A stretch of 57,377 nucleotides of DNA from Bacteroidia bacterium (GTDB lineage Bacteria; Bacteroidota; Bacteroidia; JANWJV01), in assembly GCA_025451785.1 (NCBI GenBank), contig JANWJV010000051.1, forward strand, positions 1 through 57,377, written 5' to 3'. Positions within the stretch are counted from its first letter, which is position 1, and each line of letters starts with the position of its first letter. Shown piece by piece: positions 48,601-56,400 of this stretch. The notes beneath the pieces are model-generated. The model was not told the origin of the DNA and searched no databases. It saw only the letters and a program-made list of their open reading frames with translations. A program made the position numbers and the translations under genes.

Positions 48601-49116
48601 GCAACGGTAATTACCGGTGAGGCTCAGCATGAGCACCGTGTCGTTGCACTGCGGCAAAGGAGATATAGAGAAGTTGGGCGGCACCGGAGGAATAACGGTG
48701 GAGGTCCAGGAGGCTTCCCATCCGCAATAGGCCACGTTGGCGTCGGACTTAAAATGAATGGTAAGGCATCCGCTATTGGCAACGATGGTTGGAGGAGCGG
48801 TGGTGCCCGAATAAGTAGCTCCTATCTTAGGGGAAGCGGTATTGGGTCCGTCGAAAAAACGAATGGTGTCAACGCCGGGCTCGAGGCAGAACTTGTTGGC
48901 CAGCTGATTGAACACCAGTTTGATCTGGGCACCCGTGCAGATGGTGAACGTATAGTCCTCGTTGTTCTTGTAGATATTGTTTGGCCCGCCGCTGTCGTAC
49001 AGTTTGCCTTTGCAAACGCTCACAGTAGTGTCCATCATGTTGAAGACGGGCTGCGCGGCGGCTTGCATAGCTCCGAAAAGCAAAAACGCAAGTATCGCAA
49101 ACAAAGGTTTCCCCAT
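45601..49116 (-). CDS. Giant CUB/Ig-like surface protein with T9SS type B sorting domain
   Basis: 1171 aa from the ATG at 49116 (an upstream in-frame ATG at 49155 would add 13 basic residues). Signal MGKPLFAILAFLLFGAMQAAAQ. A CUB-like domain at about 30-140 has GKLYDSGGPNNIYKNNEDYTFTI, DTIRFFDG, and the W/C pattern YCGWEASW. Many Ig-like repeats of 65-75 aa follow, each with a GG.W.G.G motif and an NGC.D strand pair (GGSWKGLGI, GGTWTGIGMV, GVWSGNGIV, RPVWSGIGI), often Cys-containing. The end is a PKD-like domain and the type B CTD: IFLPDIFSPNGDGQNDVLFV, YDRWGEKIFET, GWDGTF, GDVTLIR. It is a surface cargo exported by the T9SS, coupled to the PorP/SprF gene and downstream of five exported-protein genes. 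Confidence 0.9.
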   Translation of the reverse strand: MGKPLFAILAFLLFGAMQAAAQPVFNMMDTTVSVCKGKLYDSGGPNNIYKNNEDYTFTICTGAQIKLVFNQLANKFCLEPGVDTIRFFDGPNTASPKIGATYSGTTAPPTIVANSGCLTIHFKSDANVAYCGWEASWTSTVIPPVPPNFSISPLPQCNDTVLMLSLTGNYRCDSIRPKYFTVTGPVNPTVVTAAGVGCVSNMTTTIRLGLGQPLNQNCTYNVKFDMYVVDNCDSAWKFTKNATFLMGGCPYTVSVNLIGNDTICGGYCTQVRAVPSATCLSYSYSWSHSLPSNAGPHTVCPTATTVYTVTIQESGGNGAQVSMTQKITVISPKITALANDTVCQSDAPFNLLATPPGGSWKGLGITDTTLGTFDPDTSGAGVFYVKYKVSNMCTDSIRIVVLPMDAGNDDAACVNGPTFQVSGGIPSGGTWSGSVFITSGGQFNPSTGGVYTVIYTHPNGCSDTKKVFVDSLQVPLTTDSICKSIWYDTLKYLVSPPGGRFYGNGIVDSINGVINPTLAGAGLHFITYKLANGCAAVFKVYIKDINVQPASTACPYQGNFFLPPVTPAGGTWTGIGMVNGAGLYNPAAKGFFNHLDTLIYHAPNGCQDTLFMYSWNTIIYTDSLYYCESSDSLRIIYANLAHFPVSGVWSGNGIVLSGNYYFKPKIAGPGIHNINYQVNTCSDSIKMVVYPDKLANNTLTFCSTHPKFLVDSMVPASTRPVWSGIGITDTKKGLFDPTVSGNGTFTIIYKTPAGCSDTILITIYQYQKATITGLAAIQCFKDTNIALGLVPTGGTLTGNGIVGTSFNPSIAGMGTHWIKYTFGTGFCYTADSLQIQVYPQLTTSVTVSDDTICKGGGSVITITAAGGNPNVLYSYAWNYGLFPINQHTVSPTATTSYVVITSDGCSDPSYDTITIVVSPDYTVTFTTNPILCYGDPGFATAVINPSGNYAYSWATIPPQFTATATGLAGKSYMLHIKNVATGCTFDTLVKIPSYPVIKALFSPNPNLNCVPFDQNLITFIDLCNGADTGAWNINGTIVPYVAGQNPQFQFDNPGTYTITLTVTNQGGCMDSYTMTVCILEATEIFLPDIFSPNGDGQNDVLFVRGKGINQLRFILYDRWGEKIFETTDINIGWDGTFRGKPVDPAVYVYYLDVIMNTEKRIIQKGDVTLIR

Positions 49117-49167
49117 GATCCTCTTCTTTCGCGCAGATATCGGGAACGCCTTCATTCCTTGGAATGA

Positions 49168-49596
49168 TTATTTATGAACGGTGATTACAGGTGTGATGAT
49201 CTCGTTGCTCCAGTTGCCTTCCCTGTCTTTCAGTTTAAGTGTCAGCGTGGTGGTCTCGGAATTTCCGTTGCCCAGCACGAACATGGTATTGATCAATACT
49301 TTTAACTCGCCTTCTATTTTCAGTTCGGTTCCGGTAGGAGCGAGCGGCTGCACATGGTAAAGATCGGGGTTCGGAAGCCGCGCATCCTTCACTTCAAGTG
49401 AGTAGTCATCAGGTGATTCATCGCCAATGTCGCCATTATTGTCCTTGTAACTGAAACGGATCACGATCGAATCCTGGAATTCGAGAATAGATGTTGGGCT
49501 TGCGTCGATCAGCTCGATGGTGGGCTCCTTGGGAGGGCTTTCCTTCTTACAGGCGGCAAAAGCCAGGATCGCAAAAAACAATATCGCTTTTTTCAT
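49168..49596 (-). CDS. Small lipoprotein, Ig-like or fibronectin-like fold
   Basis: 142 aa. Lipobox FAACKK (Cys16), then a strand-rich domain: SILEFQDSIVIRFSYKDNNGDIGD, DYSLEVKDARLP, LKIEGELKVLINTMFV, TTLTLKLKDREGNWSNE, ITPVITV. The DNNGDIGD segment is seen in Bacteroidota lipoproteins with a calcium-type acidic loop. Function unknown. It lies 4 nt after the c-type cytochrome-like gene and is followed by the giant type B gene, so it belongs to the operon. Confidence 0.72.
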   Translation of the reverse strand: MKKAILFFAILAFAACKKESPPKEPTIELIDASPTSILEFQDSIVIRFSYKDNNGDIGDESPDDYSLEVKDARLPNPDLYHVQPLAPTGTELKIEGELKVLINTMFVLGNGNSETTTLTLKLKDREGNWSNEIITPVITVHK

Positions 49597-49600
49597 CCGC

Positions 49601-50572
49601 TTAAATTATCTTGATGGTGAAGAACTTGAGCTGCTGCGGGCTGGACCCGTCGTTAGGGATCTCGGCGGGAGTGGAATGGCTGGTGTCCTTGATGTACATC
49701 CGAACATAGATACAGGTGTTCACAGGATAGGCCGACATATTGAACGAAGCAAGCTTGTGAGTGAAAGACACCGAGTTATTGTAAAAATCACCGGCGGTGA
49801 TGGCGGTGGTGTTCACCAGCGTTTTGTTTACCGCATTGGCGAAGTCGAAACATTTGGTAGAGAACTTGATGTCCGTCACCACCATGTTTTGCGCCAGGGT
49901 GGAATCGTCGGTGATATAGGCCCAAACGTCAACAGTAGAGCCCTGGGGTACTTCAATGGGGTCGTTTAGGAAAGTTCCTCCCCTTGCGTAAGGTGTGGTG
50001 GTATTGCCCGCGGGAAATACCTGCATTCCTGCCACCTGTGGGTTCCTGTTTCCGGGAGTAGGCGAATTGCCAAACATGTCCTTGGCGCCCGCGTTGATCC
50101 AGTTGGTGATGTTCTGGATATAGGTGGCGTTCTGTGGTTTGAACTTCCAGGTGGTATCACCCGCAAAAGCCGGCATACGGCCTTGGCCGATAATATTAAA
50201 GGGAACTTGCGTAAGCCTTTTGATCAGGAGAGACATTCCCGGGTTCTTGGGTACCACGCGATGTTTAAAAGTGAAATTGTTGTCGTTCGAAAGCACAGGA
50301 TGATATACAAGCGTATTGTAAGCTCCGTACATGGTCCTGAAGTCGGGCTCAAACGATCCGTCGTGACAGTTAGAGTTATTACAGGTGACCTTGAACACAT
50401 TCTTATAGAGGTACGCAAAACTGTTCGGGTCCAGGTTGGTCTCCGAAACAGAGCTCTCGGGTGCCTGCAGCGCAGGATCATCAAAAGGATTCACCGCGGC
50501 ATCTTTCTTACAGGAGTTGCTGAAGAGCACGCACATGAATACAAGAGCAAAGGGTGTTATGATCTTTTTCAT
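49601..50572 (-). CDS. Lipoprotein with CX4CH haem-type motif (PSCyt1-like)
   Basis: 323 aa. Lipobox FSNSC (Cys21). A cytochrome-like domain at about 50-165: YKNVFKVTCNNSNCHDGSF has CX4CH (Cys64, Cys69, His70), DFRTMYGAYNT follows, and GMSLLIKRLTQ then GRMPAF supplies a possible axial Met. That order, with -SLLIKRLT- and -MP-, is how PSCyt1-type domains of Planctomycetes read, though those have CX2CH. CX4CH haem sites are known elsewhere, so haem binding is possible but unproven. The C-terminal half is strand-rich (QGSTVDVWAYITDDSTLAQNMVVTDIKF; NTCIYVRMYIKD). It lies 8 nt after the DUF1501 gene. Confidence 0.7.
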   Translation of the reverse strand: MKKIITPFALVFMCVLFSNSCKKDAAVNPFDDPALQAPESSVSETNLDPNSFAYLYKNVFKVTCNNSNCHDGSFEPDFRTMYGAYNTLVYHPVLSNDNNFTFKHRVVPKNPGMSLLIKRLTQVPFNIIGQGRMPAFAGDTTWKFKPQNATYIQNITNWINAGAKDMFGNSPTPGNRNPQVAGMQVFPAGNTTTPYARGGTFLNDPIEVPQGSTVDVWAYITDDSTLAQNMVVTDIKFSTKCFDFANAVNKTLVNTTAITAGDFYNNSVSFTHKLASFNMSAYPVNTCIYVRMYIKDTSHSTPAEIPNDGSSPQQLKFFTIKII

Positions 50573-50580
50573 AGGTCTGC

Positions 50581-51915
50581 TTACATCAGGTCAAAGAAAG
50601 ATTGTGTTCCCTGTGCCAGGAACCCTGCGTTCATCACCTGGCTCTTGATGCCAAGGATCTCCGCAATGGTAGGCACGCAGTTAGTGTTCATGCCAATGGG
50701 GTTCGTTTCGCTTCCTACTACGTGATCGGCTTGTACGCCCGGACCTACCATGCTGGTGAACACACGCAACGAGTTGGAGTCAGAGTGATCGTACGAAGAC
50801 CAGTCGTTGATATCGAGGATGACATTCGGAATATCGTCCCTTCCGCACTCAGGAGCTACGATCATAATGGTGTTGCCTGCCATGCCATTGATGCTTTGGA
50901 TGTGGTTCCAGAGATGCGCCACACCGTGGTCGGCGCGGTGCAATGCGCCCAGGTAACCGGTAAAGTTGCTGTGGCAGGAGTCAACCGCGCCCAGGTTCAC
51001 TACGGTAAGGTTAGGCTTGAACCAGCTCAACAGCTCACAAGTATATCCAATGGTCTGAAGGTCGCCGTTGTCGGCCACAGGAGGATGCATGATTGTGCCT
51101 GCCTGTGTCTTGGCAAACATGGTCTTCATGAACTCCTTAATGTCTGTCTTCTCCAGCTCGGTATTCTTAAGGTTGGGAAGCGGGTTTCCTACGTTGGCGA
51201 AGTTATTATCAAGGAAGTACTTCATCTTGTACATGGGAGGAAGTTCGTCTTGCGGGTGGTAGATCTTCGCGTTCGACAAATATGTTTTGCCTTTGGGACC
51301 GAAGGTCACGAGGGGAGCAAAAAAGTTCGCTCCGTATTTCGCGCCGTAATCCGGGTGTTCGCTATAGTTAAGCAGCGGCAGTGACGCGCCGATGCCTCCG
51401 CCAACGAACCATACTTTGGTGGCAGGTAAACCTGCATGGCGCCTGAGGTATTCGAAGATAGTGGGGTTAACGGGCTTTTGTTTGAGGCCCTGTGTGCTGG
51501 TGCTGTTTCCCTGGAGCAGGGCGTTCCATCCGGCGTAGTGTCCGGCAGTAAGGCCGCTCACTTCCTTGAAGAGGGTTCCCTGTTTTTGCAGCGTAGTGCT
51601 GAGCATTTTCGGGATGGGAGCGATGCCGCCCGATCCTGTTCCATAAACGATCTTCAGGTTAGGAGCTGCGCCTTCCAGCATGTTGTACATGAGGTTACCA
51701 CCATAATTGCTTCCGAGGCCCTGGCTGTCGTCGAGATAACGCTGCAACACCGATTCCTGCTGGCGAACGCCGCCGGCAAACATCACAAATACAACGTGCT
51801 GTGCGATCTGGCTGCCCGAACTTGCAAACAACCTTCCCGAAGGAAGGAGATAAGGCGCTGCAACTGCTCCTGCTGCGGCTAAGCCTGCTTTTTTAATGAA
51901 CTCTCTTCTTTTCAT
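50581..51915 (-). CDS. DUF1501 family protein with Tat signal
   Basis: 444 aa. The N-terminus MKRREFIKKAGLAAAGAV is a twin-arginine signal (RREFIKK), so the folded protein is exported by Tat. The DUF1501 domain follows: HVVFVMFAGGVRQQES, then GLTAGHYAGWNALLQG, WFVGGGIGASLP, NLGAVDSCHSNFTGYLGALHRADHGVAHLW, IMIVAPECGRDD, VVGSETNPIG. DUF1501 proteins resemble alkaline-phosphatase/sulfatase folds and are usually encoded beside DUF1800 or PSCyt2/PSD1 proteins; their reaction is not established. Here it is between two lipoprotein genes of the latter sort and the cytochrome-like gene, at 15 and 8 nt spacing. Confidence 0.9.
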   Translation of the reverse strand: MKRREFIKKAGLAAAGAVAAPYLLPSGRLFASSGSQIAQHVVFVMFAGGVRQQESVLQRYLDDSQGLGSNYGGNLMYNMLEGAAPNLKIVYGTGSGGIAPIPKMLSTTLQKQGTLFKEVSGLTAGHYAGWNALLQGNSTSTQGLKQKPVNPTIFEYLRRHAGLPATKVWFVGGGIGASLPLLNYSEHPDYGAKYGANFFAPLVTFGPKGKTYLSNAKIYHPQDELPPMYKMKYFLDNNFANVGNPLPNLKNTELEKTDIKEFMKTMFAKTQAGTIMHPPVADNGDLQTIGYTCELLSWFKPNLTVVNLGAVDSCHSNFTGYLGALHRADHGVAHLWNHIQSINGMAGNTIMIVAPECGRDDIPNVILDINDWSSYDHSDSNSLRVFTSMVGPGVQADHVVGSETNPIGMNTNCVPTIAEILGIKSQVMNAGFLAQGTQSFFDLM

Positions 51916-51930
51916 AATGAAAGTGTTGGA

Positions 51931-52419
51931 TCAGTAATACATATATTCATCCGAAAGCGCGAACGAAAAATAAACGAGCTCCGGGGTGATGTTGGGGTCA
52001 GTAGAAATGAAGTTCTTCATCCAGGCCTTCTCTGCCTCGGTGGGCAGGCGGATGAAAAAACGCTTGTAAGATTCGGTCACGAAATAATCCAGGTTAGACC
52101 TCATAATACTATCTGTGGGAATAATAACACCGGTCTTGTTCATGAAGTTGCTGATAAGCACTTCCCTGGCCAATTCCTGGTCGCCAATGGACTCCATGCA
52201 CTGCGCGATGTCGAACAATTGGTTTGCCGACAAGGCCTTCTGGAAAAGGTTGGCATGAAGGATGGCTACATACTGCTCATTGGTCTTGAGCTTTGTTTTG
52301 CCGGCAGTAGAGGGCAGCAGTCCTACCTCATTTACCTGGTAAGTAGGGTCCTCCTTACGGCAGGAAGCCAGCACACTGAGTGCGGCTAAGAGAAGGAGAC
52401 AGATCCGTGTGTTCATCAT
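51931..52419 (-). CDS. Small lipoprotein, PSD1/DUF1553 end-like
   Basis: 162 aa. Lipobox VLASC (Cys20, or Cys19 if the second Met is used). Helical, with AILHANLFQKALSANQLFDIA and a C-terminal module: TESYKRFFIRLPTEAEKAWMKNFI to YFSFALSDEYMYY. The R-x-PT-x-x-E plus a final LSDEY-aromatic pattern is what I expect at the end of DUF1553/DUF1800 or DUF4214-like proteins, and the 302-aa neighbour has two such modules. The pair may be a split form of one longer ancestral protein. Function unknown. Confidence 0.68.
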   Translation of the reverse strand: MMNTRICLLLLAALSVLASCRKEDPTYQVNEVGLLPSTAGKTKLKTNEQYVAILHANLFQKALSANQLFDIAQCMESIGDQELAREVLISNFMNKTGVIIPTDSIMRSNLDYFVTESYKRFFIRLPTEAEKAWMKNFISTDPNITPELVYFSFALSDEYMYY

Positions 52420-52429
52420 AATTGCCTTT

Positions 52430-53338
52430 TTAGAAGTTAGCGTATTCGTCGGTCTTCATGATGTTCTTCTGTGCCTTCTGAACATCATGGTCGTTATGAA
52501 AATAGTTCATCATATCATACATCTCGATGGCCGATGGGTTCCTCGAGAGGAATGTTTGGTACAGCCAGCGTATCATCCCTTCGTAAAACTCGGGGTTGCC
52601 CACAAGGATCTTGATGTAATCGCCCTTGCCTTGCCCTGATTTCCCGAAAAGGATATTGGACCTGTCTTTTTCCACCATATCATACGAAGCGTTAAACTCA
52701 GCGCTGGTGGGGTAGCGGAAGAAACAGTTGTTGAAAGAGGCCCTGATGAAGTTAAAGGAGTTCATGTTGATCTGGTCATAAACATCGTTGTCGAGAAGGC
52801 GCTCATACACTTCAGCGATCTCAATGGAGTCAAGCATATAATCTTCCTTGATCTCGAGTACCAGGTCCAGCTTGTGCATCTGTTCTTTCTTGATGCTCCA
52901 GGGGATGCTGTCGCCTGCGGTGGAATCGATAATAGCGCCGAAACCAATAAGGCCCTGGTAAAAGAGCACTTGTCCGTCGGTGGCGCCTTCCAGCATGCGC
53001 ACCTTCGATAGTTCATAAAATCGGGTGTAATAAGCGTATTTATAAGAAGAGTCGCCCTGTATCCAGGTGAGGTCTGTCTGCAGCTTGGTGATGAGCTGTT
53101 CGCGGGCTTCAACGCTAAGGTGGCTTGCGCGGAGGTTAGCTACCTCGGCTGCCATCTCTACATCAAGGGCCTCCCTTCCTATAAGGTCGATGAAAAGGCG
53201 GTTGACATAGTTCTCCACCTTTACGTTGGGAATGCCGTCGTAATAAGGGGCATTGTTATCGGGGATGATCTCAGCGTCCTTCTTACAGGAAACGAGGATG
53301 AAAGTAAACAGGGAAATGAGCAGGAGGGTCCGCCTCAT
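52430..53338 (-). CDS. Lipoprotein with PSCyt2/DUF1549-like start and DUF4214/PSD1-like end
   Basis: 302 aa. Lipobox FILVSC (Cys18). PNVKVENYVNRLFIDLIGREALDVEM to LITKLQTD reads like the start of DUF1549/PSCyt2 (a 'DRLFLDLLGRPPT...' type helix pair). Then YAYYTRFYELSKVRML and a long helical stretch. The end has two modules, NNCFFRYPTSAEF... and LYQTFLSRNPSAIEMYDMMNYF...KTDEYANF, similar to each other and to the 162-aa neighbour. It is the first gene of the seven-gene operon; a promoter-like pair lies at 53356-53385. I cannot assign a reaction. Confidence 0.7.
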   Translation of the reverse strand: MRRTLLLISLFTFILVSCKKDAEIIPDNNAPYYDGIPNVKVENYVNRLFIDLIGREALDVEMAAEVANLRASHLSVEAREQLITKLQTDLTWIQGDSSYKYAYYTRFYELSKVRMLEGATDGQVLFYQGLIGFGAIIDSTAGDSIPWSIKKEQMHKLDLVLEIKEDYMLDSIEIAEVYERLLDNDVYDQINMNSFNFIRASFNNCFFRYPTSAEFNASYDMVEKDRSNILFGKSGQGKGDYIKILVGNPEFYEGMIRWLYQTFLSRNPSAIEMYDMMNYFHNDHDVQKAQKNIMKTDEYANF

Positions 53339-53355
53339 AAGGGAAATTTTTTCGA

Positions 53356-53385
53356 CGAAATTATAACAATAATCGATAAAACAAA
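53356..53385 (-). promoter_or_regulatory. Probable promoter of the seven-gene operon
   Basis: On the minus strand TTTG (53385-53382), an 18-nt spacer, then TAATTTCG (53363-53356), one base from the -7 consensus; the first ATG is 17 nt downstream. Confidence 0.5.
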
Positions 53386-53401
53386 ATTTATTTACTACAA
53401 A

Positions 53402-53428
53402 AAAAGAAGCGGGGTTTCCGCTTCTTTT
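53402..53428 (-). terminator. Terminator of the SprB-repeat gene
   Basis: AAAAGAAGCGG and CCGCTTCTTTT (11 bp) around a 5-nt loop, followed on the minus strand by a long T run, 18 nt after the stop at 53446. Confidence 0.82.
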
Positions 53429-53445
53429 CCTGTTTTATGCTCTTT

Positions 53446-56400
53446 TTATCTCAACAGGCTCATGTGGCCGATGTAGGAATGTTTGCCCCCGAGGAAATCA
53501 CGGGTAAACACTTTCCATACATACACATCCTGCTGCGCGATCTCTTTGCCGCCGTTGGCCTTGCCATCCCATCCTTTGTAAAGGTCGCTGGTCTTATAGA
53601 TAAGGTTGCCCCAGCGATCATAGATGTAAAGCTCAAAATGATCAGGATCAATGCCGATGCCCTGTACGTTCCAGGTGTCGTTCAGCAGGTTCCCGTCAGG
53701 CGTGAAGGCGTTGGGAGCAAAGAGCTCATAGTCTCCTTGTACACACACTACCTGTTCGGTGGTGTCCGGACAGTTGTATTGGTTGTCAGCGATCAGCTGT
53801 ACGTTATAACATCCGCTGTCCTTATAAGTAAAGAAGGGGTTCTGAAGGTTGGAAGTGGAGTTCTGCACATCACCGAAGGTCCAGCTCCAGCTATTGGCGC
53901 CGCCGCTGCTCAGGTCGGTGAAGGTGATCACCGGGTTGAGGATGGTGGTGGGCTGCGGTCCTGCTACGAACGAAGCCACTACATTGGGGAATACATTGAT
54001 GTAGCTGCTCTTGGTAAGTGAACCTGTGCAACCGTTATTATCGGTCACGGTGAGGATAACGGTATAGGTGCCCGCTGATTTATAGCAATGGTTCGCCGGG
54101 TTTCCTGTTCCTGTTCCGTCGCCGAAGCTCCAGGTATAGCTGGCAATGTTAGCGGTGGTGCAGGTGAAGTTGACACACAGCGCCACGCAGCCTGCCGAAT
54201 CGTTGGCGGCAAAGGTTACTACAGGTGGCACACTCACGTTGATCACTGCGGTATCCGAAGCGGAACATCCGTTGGCGTCTGTTACTGTAAGGGTGTAAAC
54301 ACCGGTAGCAAGACCAGTGGCGTTCTGGGTGGTTTGTCCGTTGCTCCAGAGGTAAGTGTAGTTGGTGGTACCGCCCGCGGCACTTCCATTAGCGGTTGCG
54401 TTAGAGCATGCATTCACGCCGGTAGCGGTTGCAACCAGCGCTGTAGGTTCAGTAACGGTTACCGTTGCCGTGATGCTGCAGTTGTTAGCATCGGTGATGG
54501 TAACAGTGTATGTTCCTGCCGCAAGGCCTGTAGCTGTTGCTGTTGCCTGTGAATTATTCCAGCTATAAGTATAAGAGCCCGTTCCGCCGGTCGCTGTTGC
54601 TGTTGCAGAGCCGGTATTGCCGCCGTTGCAAAGCACGTTATTGATGCTGCTCATACCTGCCGCTGTAGGGCCAGAGATACCTGTAATGGTAGCGGTAGCA
54701 GTAGCAGTACAGCCATTGGCGTCAGATACTGCCAATGTATAGGTACCTGCACTTAAGCCGGTTGCTGTAGCTCCGTTTTGTCCGTTGTTCCAGGTATAGG
54801 TATAAGAACCGGTACCGCCGTTAACGGTGGTACTTATGGTTCCCGCTTGCGCGCAGGTAGCATTGGTGGTGGATGTTTGAACTGTTACAGCGCTGGGTTG
54901 TGTGATGGCAACCGTTGCGGTTGCGGTACAACCGTTAGCGTCAGTTACGGTGATAGTATAAGTTCCCGCGATAAGATTGCTTGCTGTGGCGCCCGTTTGA
55001 GCGTTGCTCCAGCTGTAGGTGTAATTGGTGGTTCCGCCGCCTGCCGTTACAGTTGCGGATCCGTTATTGCCGCCAGCGCAGGAAACATTTTGTCCAGAAG
55101 CAACCGCCGTTAGCACAGCAGGCTGTGTAATTACGATCGTCGCTGTGCCGGTACATCCGTTCGCGTCGGTTACCGTTAAAGTATAACTGCCCTGCCCGAG
55201 ACCCGAAGCGGTGGATCCCGTTTGCGCGTTGCTCCACGAATAAGTATAGGGTGATGTTCCTCCGCTCACCGTTGAGGTTGCTGAGCCAGTGGTGCCGCCG
55301 TTACATTTCACATTCTGCACAGTGGTATTGATCACAATAGCACTGCTCACAGTGATCGTGGCCACGGCTGAGGCAGTGGCGCCGTTCGCATCAGTGGCTA
55401 CGACGGTATAGGATGTTGTTGCCGTCGGACACGGATTAATGCTTTGGGTAGTGGCACCGGTGTTCCATGAATAGGTGTAGGGAGAAGTACCAGCGCTTAC
55501 TGTTGCGGTGATGTTCTTACAGCCGCCGGGACAAACCGTTCCGCCTGGTGCGGTCACCGTAATGCCGCAGCTTACCACGGTAACGTTCGTCTTCACTGTG
55601 TCGGTACGGCAAGCGTAATTGATGATGGTCTGTACCGTGTAAGTTCCGGCGGAGGTAAAGTTATGCGAAGGGAATAGGAGGCTTGAGGTGTTGTTGCTTC
55701 CAGAGTTGGGGTCTCCGAAGTTCCATCCAAGCGTAAGTATGCCCGTGGTATCGGAAAGCGAGAAGGTGGCACCAAGGCAGACCGTCACTGAGGCGATCGT
55801 CTTCTTCGGAATGAAGATAGTGGAAATGAAATCGGGCAGACCGATGTAACAGGTCTTGCCCGCGAGCGGCACACCGTTGTCAACGTAATTACAGCCAAGG
55901 CCAACGGTGTTGGGGTTGTTGATAACACCAAGCCAGGTCATGGGGTAACGGGCAAGGTAAATTTTATTGTCAGGGCCAAGCTGTAAAGCACCTGTTTCAG
56001 AGCTTGCGGAAGTTCCCACCTGCAACACCGAAGCAAGGATATTCGCCTGTGTTCCGGCAAGGAGGTTCCACTGGTAAACTTTCAGCAGGAGCTCACCGGT
56101 GCCGTATACCACGTTACCATTGGCAGAGAACTCCACGCCGTACGCGTACTGATAGTTGGCGGGAGTGGCAAAGCCATTCGATACTACACCTGTGGCATTA
56201 TTAAAGTCGAAGAACTCGAAGCGGCTCTGGCCCCAAACAGCCGAAGCCATTTTGGTGCCCTGGGGATTGATCTTCAGGTAACCGAGGTCGTTGGTGGAAA
56301 TAGAACCTGAGCTGCTGATCACCGGTGTAGCGTTCACGCCCGCGCTGGTTACTTTGTAAGCGTAAAAAGAGTTAGTGCTCCTGCGCTGTGTCACTACCCA

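Noticed and set aside
48253-49167. 304-codon plus-strand frame opposite the giant type B gene
   Set aside because: It overlaps the signal peptide and CUB-like domain of the real gene and has biased shadow composition.
54242-55341. Regularly spaced DNA similarity as a CRISPR or minisatellite
   Set aside because: The period is about 220 bp and it is coding for SprB-like protein repeats.
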